Of a DNA stretch of 9,448 bases, positions 1 through 6,385 are shown piece by piece (position 1 is the stretch's first letter; the number at the start of each line of letters is the position of its first letter). The DNA lies in the NCBI GenBank assembly GCA_023136725.1, contig JAGLQR010000040.1:1-9448 (forward strand), in the 5' to 3' direction. This DNA is from Candidatus Aminicenantota bacterium (GTDB taxonomy: Bacteria; Acidobacteriota; Aminicenantia; UBA2199). The position numbers were made by a program, and so were the translations under genes. Under the pieces are notes generated by a model that worked only from the letters and a program-made list of their open reading frames with translations, was not told the DNA's origin and searched no databases.

Positions 1-1074
1 GGATCATTTATAGTAACAAAACATAAAGGAACAGGGGGACTGGTCTCTGTGGACAGTGTCAAGGAACAGCTGCTTTATGAAATGAGCGACCCGGAAGAAT
101 ATCTGAGCCCGGATGTTATTGCAGATTTCACTTCTATCAATCTTGAGGATGAGGGTAATGACAGGGTCAGGATCTGGGGAATAAAAGGTGAGCCTTCGAC
201 AAGGTTTCTAAAAGTATCCGCCTCTTATATGGAGGGTTACAAGGCAAGCGGTTCAATTCTGGTCGGCGGATTTCATGTTAAAAGTAAATCGAAGATATTC
301 AGGGACATTTTCTGGAAAAAACTGGGTATTGATTTTGAAAAGAAAGAGACCGAACTTTTATGTAAAAGAGACAGTGATGAATTTAATAAAACCATTTTAA
401 GATTCAGTGTTTATGACAGAGATAAAAGCAAAATAATAAAATTCGGGAAAGAGATCTCGACATTGATTCTTTCAGGACCTGCCGGTGCTGCTGTCACCGG
501 AGGGAGACCGGACCCTAGGACCGTGATCGGATACTGGCCGGCATTGATCAGGAAGGAACTTATAGTTTCCAGGATAAAAATATTCGATACTGATTCTGAT
601 GAGATATCGGAAACTGACGTATCATCGATAACAGGATTTGAATCTGATTATAAGAAAAATTTTAAGTATAAGGAAATGATCTCAGGAACCGGATCTTCAG
701 AAATACCGGGAAAGGGGGAGAGGATCATGTTAAAGGATATCTGCCTTGCCCGATCCGGGGATAAAGGAGATACCTCTAACATTGGTGTCATAGCAAAAAA
801 TGAGATCATTTATGATTGTCTTAAAAAATATCTCACTCCGGATGTGGTTAAGGAAATGTTCAGAAAGGTTTGTAGTGGAAAGGTGACCAGGTATGAGGTA
901 AGGAACATCCTCTCGTTTAATTTTTTGCTTGAAGAATCTCTGGGAGGTGGAGGAGCAAAATCTGTGAATATTGATGCCCAGGGGAAATTATATGCTCAGG
1001 AACTTCTCAGTAATTATCTGGAGGTTGATGATGAGTGCTATGAAAAGATTGAAAAAGAGTTTAAGATAAAATAG
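1..1074 (+). CDS. AtuA-family (DUF1446) protein, 5' end outside window
   Basis: This is the C-terminal part of an acyclic terpene utilisation AtuA-like protein. The reading frame is open from base 1; a GTG at 49 is not a convincing start because the 16 codons before it already read like the family (a K-H-x-G-T-G-G-L-V stretch preceding the residues that pair with QLLYE and YLSPDV). Two parts are visible. The first is the DUF1446 core, up to about window codon 230, with a G-G-R-P-D-P-R and Y-W-P-A-L-I segment. The second is the small AtuA-like ferredoxin-fold domain from about codon 243, marked by L-A-R-S-G-D-K-G-D-T-S-N-I-G and a late L-G-G-G-G-A-K-S. In other bacteria the two domains may be fused, as here, or encoded separately. 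AtuA is known from the citronellol/geraniol catabolic cluster of Pseudomonas, but its reaction is not settled and DUF1446 proteins also occur beside acyl-CoA carboxylases. No such partner can be seen because the upstream side is cut off. The family call is firm; the substrate is unknown. Confidence 0.85.
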   Translation, partial: GSFIVTKHKGTGGLVSVDSVKEQLLYEMSDPEEYLSPDVIADFTSINLEDEGNDRVRIWGIKGEPSTRFLKVSASYMEGYKASGSILVGGFHVKSKSKIFRDIFWKKLGIDFEKKETELLCKRDSDEFNKTILRFSVYDRDKSKIIKFGKEISTLILSGPAGAAVTGGRPDPRTVIGYWPALIRKELIVSRIKIFDTDSDEISETDVSSITGFESDYKKNFKYKEMISGTGSSEIPGKGERIMLKDICLARSGDKGDTSNIGVIAKNEIIYDCLKKYLTPDVVKEMFRKVCSGKVTRYEVRNILSFNFLLEESLGGGGAKSVNIDAQGKLYAQELLSNYLEVDDECYEKIEKEFKIK

Positions 1075-1083
1075 AATATCCAA

Positions 1084-1491
1084 ATGAAAGGAAAACTGAG
1101 AGTAAATCCCAAGATCAGAAGATGGATCCTGGTATCAGGCCCTTTTGTTTTCTCGATATTTTCCTCACTTGTTTACATTCTGATCTTTTCCCCTGTGAAT
1201 GGTACTCCTGATTTCACCAATATTATTTTTGTGTTTTTTGCATCTATCGGATGGAGTGCTCATATTCTTTACGGGAACAGAGAAATGTTCCGGGCTTCAT
1301 ACTATCTCAGTGCAATATCTATAGGATTCCCGTTTCTTATCTTAGAAGTATTCAGGTTGTATCCTTATAATGTATATCAGGGCCGAATAACTCTTGGCCT
1401 AATAATTGCTGCAAATCTCTGGCTTATAGTAATATACAAAAACCTCAGGCTGAAAGCCCTGAATCCAGCTGAAGAAAATCAGATCAATTAA
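1084..1491 (+). CDS. small four-helix membrane protein, unknown function
   Basis: A 135-residue hydrophobic protein I do not recognise. The N-terminus is basic (K, R at residues 2-13). About four membrane segments follow, near residues 14-36, 44-63, 72-91 and 102-118, and the tail is polar. Basic residues lie before TM1 (10-13), after TM2 (R66, R70) and after TM4 (K119, R122), which fits an N-in, C-in topology. No catalytic or metal-binding motif is apparent. The ATG lies 9 bases after the AtuA-family stop, so the two genes are probably co-transcribed, although there is no strong Shine-Dalgarno site. The next thing downstream is a pseudogene, so no functional partner can be read from that side. 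The coding call rests on the consistent membrane-protein pattern, the tight spacing and the absence of a competing frame. Confidence 0.7.
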   Translation: MKGKLRVNPKIRRWILVSGPFVFSIFSSLVYILIFSPVNGTPDFTNIIFVFFASIGWSAHILYGNREMFRASYYLSAISIGFPFLILEVFRLYPYNVYQGRITLGLIIAANLWLIVIYKNLRLKALNPAEENQIN

Positions 1492-1516
1492 TTTTTTGAA
1501 TTTAGAAATTCCTTGA

Positions 1517-1863
1517 TATTCAAATTCCGGATTCGGACTCCTCGGGTATATTCTTACTCTGAAAACAGATCAGACCTACGAGGAGATGGTTAGTGAAAGG
1601 ATACTGTAATGAAAAATGCATTTGAACTTGCCATTTCCGAACAACGGGATGCTTACCCCGACTCCTGGATAGGTTATGGCTGGTATACTGATCTCCTTAA
1701 GAATGGAGATAAAGCAGTAAACCACAATGGAGGTACAGGAGGATTCTACGCCTTCATCGGGTTCAACAAAACATCAAATGTAGGAGTTATAATCCTCTCA
1801 AATCACAAAAATTCCAGAGTACTTGATCCCCTCGGCTACAAAGTATTAACAGATATTAAATAA
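1517..1863 (+). pseudogene. decayed serine hydrolase (class C beta-lactamase/PBP4-like) remnant
   Basis: Two pieces of one serine beta-lactamase-family protein lie in different frames. In frame 2, 1517-1609 reads Y-S-N-S-G-F-G-L-L-G-Y-I-L, then T-Y-E-E-M-V-S-E-R-I-L and a TAA. This is the conserved YxN catalytic block and the helix after it. A TGA sits immediately before the Tyr codon (1514-1516). In frame 1, from the ATG at 1609 (overlapping that stop as TAATG), an 84-residue ORF reads GYGWY, then H-N-G-G-T-G-G-F and V-I-I-L-S-N, the family's C-terminal block holding the HxG/KTG-equivalent motif. The roughly 60-70 residues expected between the two blocks are missing. So is the whole N-terminus with the SxxK nucleophile. 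The remnant cannot be an active enzyme. An annotator would probably call 1609-1863 a small hypothetical protein; I read it as the tail of a broken gene. Confidence 0.82.
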
Positions 1864-1912
1864 CATGATAACAATTTTTGAGATTTTATAGTGAAAACTT
1901 TTATTTTATAGC

Positions 1913-1919
1913 AGGGGGA
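1913..1919 (+). promoter_or_regulatory. ribosome binding site for CARDB protein
   Basis: A purine-rich AGGGGGA lies 3-4 bases before the ATG at 1923. It supports that ATG as the start, rather than the in-frame TTG at 1878, and the choice places a clean signal peptide at the N-terminus. Confidence 0.7.
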
Positions 1920-1922
1920 AAA

Positions 1923-2759
1923 ATGAAGAATAAACTAACAATAATATTTGTCAGCTTTTTATTTATTGTACCTTTGCTTTCTGCTCAACAAAAGGTTGAT
2001 CTTAAACCTGTAAAAGTAAATACGAATACTCTGGCAAGGATAAAGTTACCGGACCTGGTAGTTTCAAATATCGTGGTGATCAAAATTAATAATGAGTGCA
2101 AAGTTGAACTCACGATCAGGAATATCGGGACTGCAGGTGTTCCTGCTGAAAAATACGGGATGGTGGGAGATGATAGTAAAGCATCATCAGTACGAGTGAA
2201 GATAGGGGCTATTCCTTCAACCGGAAGGTATTTGCGATTGGTGGATCCTGATGGAAAACTTAAGATCCCCGGAGGAATTGTTAAGCACATTTGGTTCAAA
2301 ACAGATGATTTTTCGACTGTACCGGCAGGTCTTCATTCAATAACAGCTACAGTGGATGACAACACTAAAATTGCGGAATTAAATGAGAATAATAACCGTA
2401 TGACAAAAAGATTAGTATGTAAAATGCCTAAAAGGCCGGATCTGACAATTAAACGGATTTACATTAAACCGCCAAATCCGAACAAGGGTGATCTAATATA
2501 TTTTTATGCCCAAATTCAGAACATTGGAACTGCTCCGGCACCTGCTTCGAAGGCCTTATTTAAGATCGGTGGAGAAACATTTGGAAAGACCTATATTGTA
2601 CCAGCTCTGAATACAGGTCAAACCCATGAAATTTCCCGCCGCCTAAAATTATCAATTGCACAAAAATACCTGGCAACAGCAATAGCAGATAATCCGGATG
2701 TTATCACTGAATTGAATGAGGCCAATAATAAGAAAAAATTTGGGTTTGTAGTAAATTAG
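1923..2759 (+). CDS. secreted protein with two CARDB domains
   Basis: A 278-residue exported protein. Residues 1-21 form a typical signal peptide: K at positions 2 and 4, a hydrophobic core I7-L19, and a likely signal peptidase I cut after S-A21 before QQ. After a short linker, two beta-sandwich CARDB-type repeats follow. Repeat 1 (about 43-165) begins P-D-L-V-V-S-N and ends I-A-E-L-N-E-N-N-N; repeat 2 (about 173-276) begins R-P-D-L-T-I-K and ends I-T-E-L-N-E-A-N-N. Each contains the R-N-I-G-T-A or Q-N-I-G-T-A turn. CARDB domains are found in bacterial and archaeal extracellular proteins and are thought to act as adhesion or spacer modules; no enzymatic domain is present here. The ATG at 1923 is chosen because of its ribosome binding site and signal peptide. 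The preceding region is a pseudogene, so the gene is probably transcribed on its own; a TATAGT at 1887-1892 is a possible -10 element. The biological ligand is unknown. Confidence 0.85.
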   Translation: MKNKLTIIFVSFLFIVPLLSAQQKVDLKPVKVNTNTLARIKLPDLVVSNIVVIKINNECKVELTIRNIGTAGVPAEKYGMVGDDSKASSVRVKIGAIPSTGRYLRLVDPDGKLKIPGGIVKHIWFKTDDFSTVPAGLHSITATVDDNTKIAELNENNNRMTKRLVCKMPKRPDLTIKRIYIKPPNPNKGDLIYFYAQIQNIGTAPAPASKALFKIGGETFGKTYIVPALNTGQTHEISRRLKLSIAQKYLATAIADNPDVITELNEANNKKKFGFVVN

Positions 2760-2829
2760 ATATCGAAAGGATAAATTATTACGGGCGAATCTCTGAAAGA
2801 CCAATTCCCCTGAGACCAACTATTTTAAC

Positions 2830-3906
2830 TTAAACAGCTGAGAGGCGCATGAGTTCAATGACCATGTCTTTCGCTTTGATCATATCATCAATCAGAATAT
2901 GTTCGTCGGTTGAGTGTTCTAATTGAGCACCGATTCCTACAACGGCCATTTCGATACCCATGTTGTTATAGATGGAAGCATCAGTGAATCCGGTAATAAA
3001 TGTGGTCTCAGCTTCTACGCCAACAGTTCTGAGGGCTTTCTTTGATTGTTCAACGGTCCAGGAGTCTTCGGGTATATCAACTGCTTTGCAGAGATTATCT
3101 ATTTTAATTTCAACCTCAGCACCTGTCTCTGTAACTTTATCCCTGATGATTGTTTCCATTTCCTTTGCAAGTTCCGCACCTTTCTTGTGATCCAGGCTTC
3201 TGCATTCTGCCAGAAAAGTTACAGAATCGGGCACTCCGTTCCTTATCATCCCACCATTAATTACTCCGACATTTGCAGTAGTTTCATGATCGAGTCTACC
3301 GAGTTTTAATGCTGAGATCGCATTTGATGCAGCCAGAATTGCATTTATCCCTTTCTCCGGTTCCATACCTGCATGAGCGGATTTTCCCTTAATAGAAACA
3401 TCAATAGCAAAATATGAAGGGCCTCCTATCACTATTGTATCCAATGTGTCATTATCGAGGAGGAATCCTTTCTTTGCATTCAGGAGTGAATGGTCCAGGT
3501 TTTTTACACCCAATAACCCAACCTCTTCCTCCCTGCTGATCGCGATCTCCAGAGGGGGATATATTTCGGCTGTTCTGAGGGCTTCAAAAAGTTCAGCTAT
3601 CCCTGCTTTATCATCAGCAGCTAATATTGTATTTCCAGAAGATCTTATTACACCATCTTCAATGACCGGTTCGATCCCGACTCCCGGTTTTACCGTATCG
3701 GCATGACATGAGAAAAGTATCGGTTCTGTTTTATCACAATTTTTTGCAGGAAATTTTACAACAAGATTTCCGTAATCATCTTTCTTTGAATCTCCACCAA
3801 GTTTTTCAAATTCAGTCTTAAGATAATTTATAAAGTTTTCTTCGTTTCCCGACTCACTGTCTATTTTAACCATCTCCATGAAGTGTTCTACCATTCTGTC
3901 TGACAT
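2830..3906 (-). CDS. M20-family metallopeptidase, peptidase T-like
   Basis: A 358-residue cytoplasmic M20 aminopeptidase/tripeptidase-like enzyme; no signal peptide is present. The two-zinc site can be read directly. It comprises C-H68-A-D70-T, A-A-D98-D-K-A-G (bridging Asp), E127-E128-V-G (general base and zinc ligand), D151 after F-L-L, and a late E-H331-S-T-D-E-H. The dimerisation insert is recognisable at G-K-S-A-H-A-G (173-180). The length and these motifs fit the PepT-like group, which removes N-terminal residues from short peptides. Other M20 activities (carboxypeptidase, deacylase) cannot be excluded by motif alone. The start ATG has a perfect AGGAGG four bases upstream. The gene is convergent with the CARDB gene and divergent from the C69 dipeptidase gene. 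Sharing an intergenic region with another peptidase suggests a joint role in peptide use. Confidence 0.9.
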   Translation of the reverse strand: MSDRMVEHFMEMVKIDSESGNEENFINYLKTEFEKLGGDSKKDDYGNLVVKFPAKNCDKTEPILFSCHADTVKPGVGIEPVIEDGVIRSSGNTILAADDKAGIAELFEALRTAEIYPPLEIAISREEEVGLLGVKNLDHSLLNAKKGFLLDNDTLDTIVIGGPSYFAIDVSIKGKSAHAGMEPEKGINAILAASNAISALKLGRLDHETTANVGVINGGMIRNGVPDSVTFLAECRSLDHKKGAELAKEMETIIRDKVTETGAEVEIKIDNLCKAVDIPEDSWTVEQSKKALRTVGVEAETTFITGFTDASIYNNMGIEMAVVGIGAQLEHSTDEHILIDDMIKAKDMVIELMRLSAV

Positions 3907-3910
3907 GCTG

Positions 3911-3916
3911 CCTCCT
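3911..3916 (-). promoter_or_regulatory. ribosome binding site of M20 peptidase
   Basis: On the minus strand this reads AGGAGG, a full anti-16S match, 4 bases before the ATG (3904-3906). It settles the start codon of the M20 peptidase gene. Confidence 0.8.
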
Positions 3917-3930
3917 ATGTAAAAATTAAC

Positions 3931-3957
3931 ATTATCAAATTTCCTGTTGAATTACAA
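3931..3957 (-). promoter_or_regulatory. candidate promoter for M20 peptidase
   Basis: On the minus strand, TTGTAA (3952-3957) and GATAAT (3931-3936) resemble -35 and -10 boxes separated by 15 bases, which is shorter than the usual 16-18. Transcription would start near 3924, giving a short leader that contains the AGGAGG. The opposite direction (C69 gene) shows only a TATAAA at 4005-4010 without a good -35. Confidence 0.35.
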
Positions 3958-4018
3958 TGTAACTATTTCCTGGAGCTGTGAACTTTACTTTTGTGGTGGT
4001 GTTATATAAAATTGGGGC

Positions 4019-5839
4019 ATGAAAAAGAAAAACCTTTTAATAGCATTTATAATCGTTTTATTGTCTGCATTTTTTGTTTCTGAACTAAACCCATGTACAA
4101 ATATTCTCGTTTCCCGGGGGGCATCGACAGATGGTTCCACAATGATCACTTATGCTGCAGATTCCCATATCCTCTATGGTGAGCTATATCACTGGCCAGC
4201 TAAGAGTTATCCCGAAAATACCATGCTCGATGTTTATGAATGGGATACAGGGAAGTTCCTTGGCCAGATAAAACAGGTCAGGAGAACTTTTAATGTAGTT
4301 GGTAATATGAACGAACACCAGGTGTCGATAGGGGAGACCACATATGGAGGCAGAAAAGAACTTCGTAACAAAAAAGGGATAATTGATTACGGAAGTGCGA
4401 TGTATATTGCTCTTCAAAGGTCAAAAACTGCAAGGGAAGCCATAAAGGTCATGACTGGACTCTTTGATGAATATGGATATTACTCATCGGGTGAATCTTT
4501 TTCAATTTCAGATAAGAATGAAGTCTGGATCATGGAAGTGATCGGCAAGGGAGAGGGGCTTAAAGGGGCTAACTGGGTTGCAGTCAGAATACCGGATGGC
4601 TATATTTCTGCTCATGCCAACCAGGCCCGAATCAGAAAATTCCCTCTTAATGATCCAAAAAACTGCTTGTATGGAAAAGATACAATCTCCTTTGCAAGAG
4701 AGATGGGGTACTTCACCGGAAAAGATGGAGACTTCAGCTTTGTTGATGCTTATGCTCCTCTTGGTTATGGAGCTCTGAGGTTTTGTGAAGCGAGGGTCTG
4801 GAGTGTCTTTAACAGAGCTGCAAAATCCAGAAATACAACTTTTGATTATGTGAAAGGGGTGGAAGGTGCGGAACCGATGCCTCTTTACATAAAACCTGAC
4901 AAAAAATTGAGCGTCAGAGATGTAATGGAATTGATGAGGGATCATTTTCAGGGAACTGAATTCGATATGACAAAAGATGTCGGCGCCGGCCCGTTCAAAT
5001 TGCCGTACCGCTGGCGTGGACTGACCTGGAAAGTTGATGATGTAAGGTATTGCAATGAAAGAGCTATCTCTACTCAGCAGACCGGCTTTTCTTTTGTTTC
5101 CCAGTCAAGGAGATGGTTGCCCGACCCTATAGGAGGTATTCACTGGTTCGGTGTTGATGACACTTACAGCACATGTTATGTGCCAATTTATTGCGGAATC
5201 GACAGGGTACCGAATTCCTTTGCAGTTGGCACAGGTTCGTTCTCAGAATTTACCTGGGATTCTGCTTTCTGGGTTTTCAATTTTGTATCAAATTATGCAT
5301 ATTCGAGATATAGTGATATGATCAAAGATATAAGGATTGTTCAGGGGGAAATGGAAAGTTCATTCGTTACAGAAACAAAAGAGATCGATAGAAAAGCTGT
5401 AAATATTTTCAAAAAGGATCAGGCTCTGGCAAGGGAGTTCATCACCGATTATTCAATCTCGGCAGGAGAACGGACAACTAAGAGATGGATGAAACTCGGT
5501 GAATCACTCCTATTTAAATTTCTCGATGGAAATGTGAAGAATAAAGACGGGAAAGTAACTCATCCCGGATATCCGAAAGAATGGTACAAACATATTGTGA
5601 AAAACACAGGTGATCATTTCAAAGTTAAAAAGATGAAATCAGAGATCGAAAATTCATTTGCAGATCTTTTAAAGAGAGGCGCTGCCACTCTGAAAAAGGG
5701 GGAATTAAAGAAGTCTCTGGAGCATTATGAAGCGGCACTTAAGATCAAACCAGGCAACACTCATGTAAATGAAAGGATAATTGAAGTAAAGAATATCCTA
5801 AAAAATGTAGATGATATGATTAAAAAACTTAAGGATTAA
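4019..5839 (+). CDS. exported C69-family dipeptidase with C-terminal TPR-like tail
   Basis: A 606-residue peptidase C69 (dipeptidase A/U34) protein of the Ntn-hydrolase superfamily. Residues 1-22 form a signal peptide or N-terminal anchor (K2-K4, then hydrophobic 6-20). Cys26, in N-P-C-T-N-I-L-V, is the expected catalytic nucleophile, which becomes the free N-terminus after processing. Next come the family landmarks T-D-G-S-T-M-I (about 37-43), G-E-L-Y-H-W, G-N-M-N-E-H-Q, G-E-T-T-Y-G-G, and Y-Y-S-S-G-E-S-F-S-I-S-D. The last 60 residues (547-606) lie beyond the usual peptidase core. They form a helical, Lys-rich segment with a TPR signature (G-A-A-T-L-K-K-G-E-L then S-L-E-H-Y-E-A-A-L-K-I-K-P). 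The enzyme should cleave dipeptides or short peptides outside the cytoplasm. The ATG has only GGGG one base away, so initiation may be weak or leaderless; the signal peptide still argues for this start. It is divergent from the M20 peptidase gene. Confidence 0.92.
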   Translation: MKKKNLLIAFIIVLLSAFFVSELNPCTNILVSRGASTDGSTMITYAADSHILYGELYHWPAKSYPENTMLDVYEWDTGKFLGQIKQVRRTFNVVGNMNEHQVSIGETTYGGRKELRNKKGIIDYGSAMYIALQRSKTAREAIKVMTGLFDEYGYYSSGESFSISDKNEVWIMEVIGKGEGLKGANWVAVRIPDGYISAHANQARIRKFPLNDPKNCLYGKDTISFAREMGYFTGKDGDFSFVDAYAPLGYGALRFCEARVWSVFNRAAKSRNTTFDYVKGVEGAEPMPLYIKPDKKLSVRDVMELMRDHFQGTEFDMTKDVGAGPFKLPYRWRGLTWKVDDVRYCNERAISTQQTGFSFVSQSRRWLPDPIGGIHWFGVDDTYSTCYVPIYCGIDRVPNSFAVGTGSFSEFTWDSAFWVFNFVSNYAYSRYSDMIKDIRIVQGEMESSFVTETKEIDRKAVNIFKKDQALAREFITDYSISAGERTTKRWMKLGESLLFKFLDGNVKNKDGKVTHPGYPKEWYKHIVKNTGDHFKVKKMKSEIENSFADLLKRGAATLKKGELKKSLEHYEAALKIKPGNTHVNERIIEVKNILKNVDDMIKKLKD

Positions 5840-5850
5840 TAATAACTGAA

Positions 5851-6219
5851 TTGAATACAAATATTCCCGACAAGCTTACTTTCAAAAAGAGAGAGGTTAT
5901 AAATATAACCAGACTTGACGGGAAAGTCCTTGAGTATTGGGAAAAAGAATTCATAATACTTAATCCCGTTGAGAATCAGAACGGGGAAAAGTATTTTTCA
6001 AGAAAAGATATTGAGATCATTATCAGGATCAAAGAACTTTTGATGGGAGAAAAGAAGAGCAAAGAGGAGACTAAGGTAATTCTACTTTCCGAATTTGAGG
6101 CAGTACATATCCCGAAAGAGAAGGCAGAAAAAAAGAGTTCAAAGCCCGGCATCAAACTTTCATCCCTGAAAGAGGGCTTGAAGGAAATATTGACATTGAT
6201 CGATAAAGATGATAAATAA
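5851..6219 (+). CDS. short MerR-type HTH DNA-binding protein
   Basis: A 122-residue protein with a MerR-like winged helix-turn-helix at its N-terminus. The helix-turn-helix spans about residues 11-33 (F-K-K-R-E-V, then L-E-Y-W-E-K-E-F). The wing is at about 35-49 (L-N-P-V-E-N-Q-N-G-E-K-Y-F). The next helix starts S-R-K-D-I and runs to about 64. The remaining 55 residues are charged, rich in Lys and Glu, and end in an amphipathic helix (L-K-E-G-L-K-E-I-L). No cysteine or ligand-binding effector domain is present, so it does not look like a metal- or drug-sensing MerR protein. The start is probably TTG at 5851: the frame is closed by a stop at 5830-5832 and there is no ATG before the HTH. An AAGGA lies about 15 bases upstream, farther than ideal. 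It follows the C69 gene by 11 bases and precedes the tRNA by 9, so it is probably in a shared transcript. Its regulatory target is unknown. Confidence 0.8.
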   Translation: MNTNIPDKLTFKKREVINITRLDGKVLEYWEKEFIILNPVENQNGEKYFSRKDIEIIIRIKELLMGEKKSKEETKVILLSEFEAVHIPKEKAEKKSSKPGIKLSSLKEGLKEILTLIDKDDK

Positions 6220-6228
6220 TTACCCAGT

Positions 6229-6305
6229 CGGGATGTGGCGCAGTCTGGTAGCGTACACGCTTGGGGTGCGTGTGGTCGGTGGTTCGAATCCACTCATCCC
6301 GACCA
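6229..6305 (+). tRNA. tRNA-Pro(GGG)
   Basis: A complete 77-base cloverleaf. The acceptor stem is CGGGATG (6229-6235) with CATCCCG (6295-6301). The D-stem is GCGC/GCGT around a loop containing GG. The anticodon stem CACGC/GCGTG encloses the loop TTGGGGT, with anticodon GGG at 6263-6265. The T-arm is GGTGG, TTCGAAT, CCACT. The discriminator A and an encoded CCA end at 6305. C1 and A73 are typical of bacterial proline tRNAs. It reads CCC and CCU codons. It begins 9 bases after the MerR-type gene and lies 80 bases before surE, so it is probably cut out of a longer transcript. Confidence 0.97.
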
Positions 6306-6344
6306 TATTTCAAAGGTTCATGTAGTTACGTTTTAATCATAGAT

Positions 6345-6361
6345 TTTCCGAAAACCGGAAA
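6345..6361 (+). other. small inverted repeat between tRNA-Pro and surE
   Basis: TTTCCG and CGGAAA form a 6-base stem around a 5-base loop, 24 bases before the surE ATG. No T-run follows on the plus strand, so it is not a standard terminator. It could be a leader or processing structure, or chance. Confidence 0.35.
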
Positions 6362-6385
6362 CAGAACAGGTGGATAAGGATTATT

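Noticed and set aside
49..1074. GTG at 49 as the start of a complete 341-aa gene
   Set aside because: The frame is open to base 1 and the upstream codons match the AtuA family, so the gene is cut by the window edge.
1878..1922. TTG at 1878 as start of the CARDB gene
   Set aside because: It adds 15 residues before a good signal peptide and lacks a ribosome binding site; the ATG at 1923 has AGGGGGA in place.
2798..2819. Direct repeat AGACCAA between the convergent CARDB and M20 genes
   Set aside because: Only 7 bases long and repeated once; no stem or T-run makes it a terminator, so it is likely chance.
4184..4945. Minus-strand ORFs of 77 and 145 aa inside the C69 gene
   Set aside because: They are shadows of a strongly conserved gene on the other strand and show no family motifs or ribosome binding sites.
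5976..6293. Minus-strand 105-aa ORF starting M-D-S-N-H-R-P
   Set aside because: This is the well-known spurious protein read from the antisense of a tRNA gene; its N-terminus is the complement of tRNA-Pro and the rest is the shadow of the MerR-type gene.
6345..6361. Hairpin after the tRNA as an intrinsic terminator
   Set aside because: The stem is short and AT-rich at its base and no T-run follows on the plus strand; kept only as a low-confidence inverted repeat.
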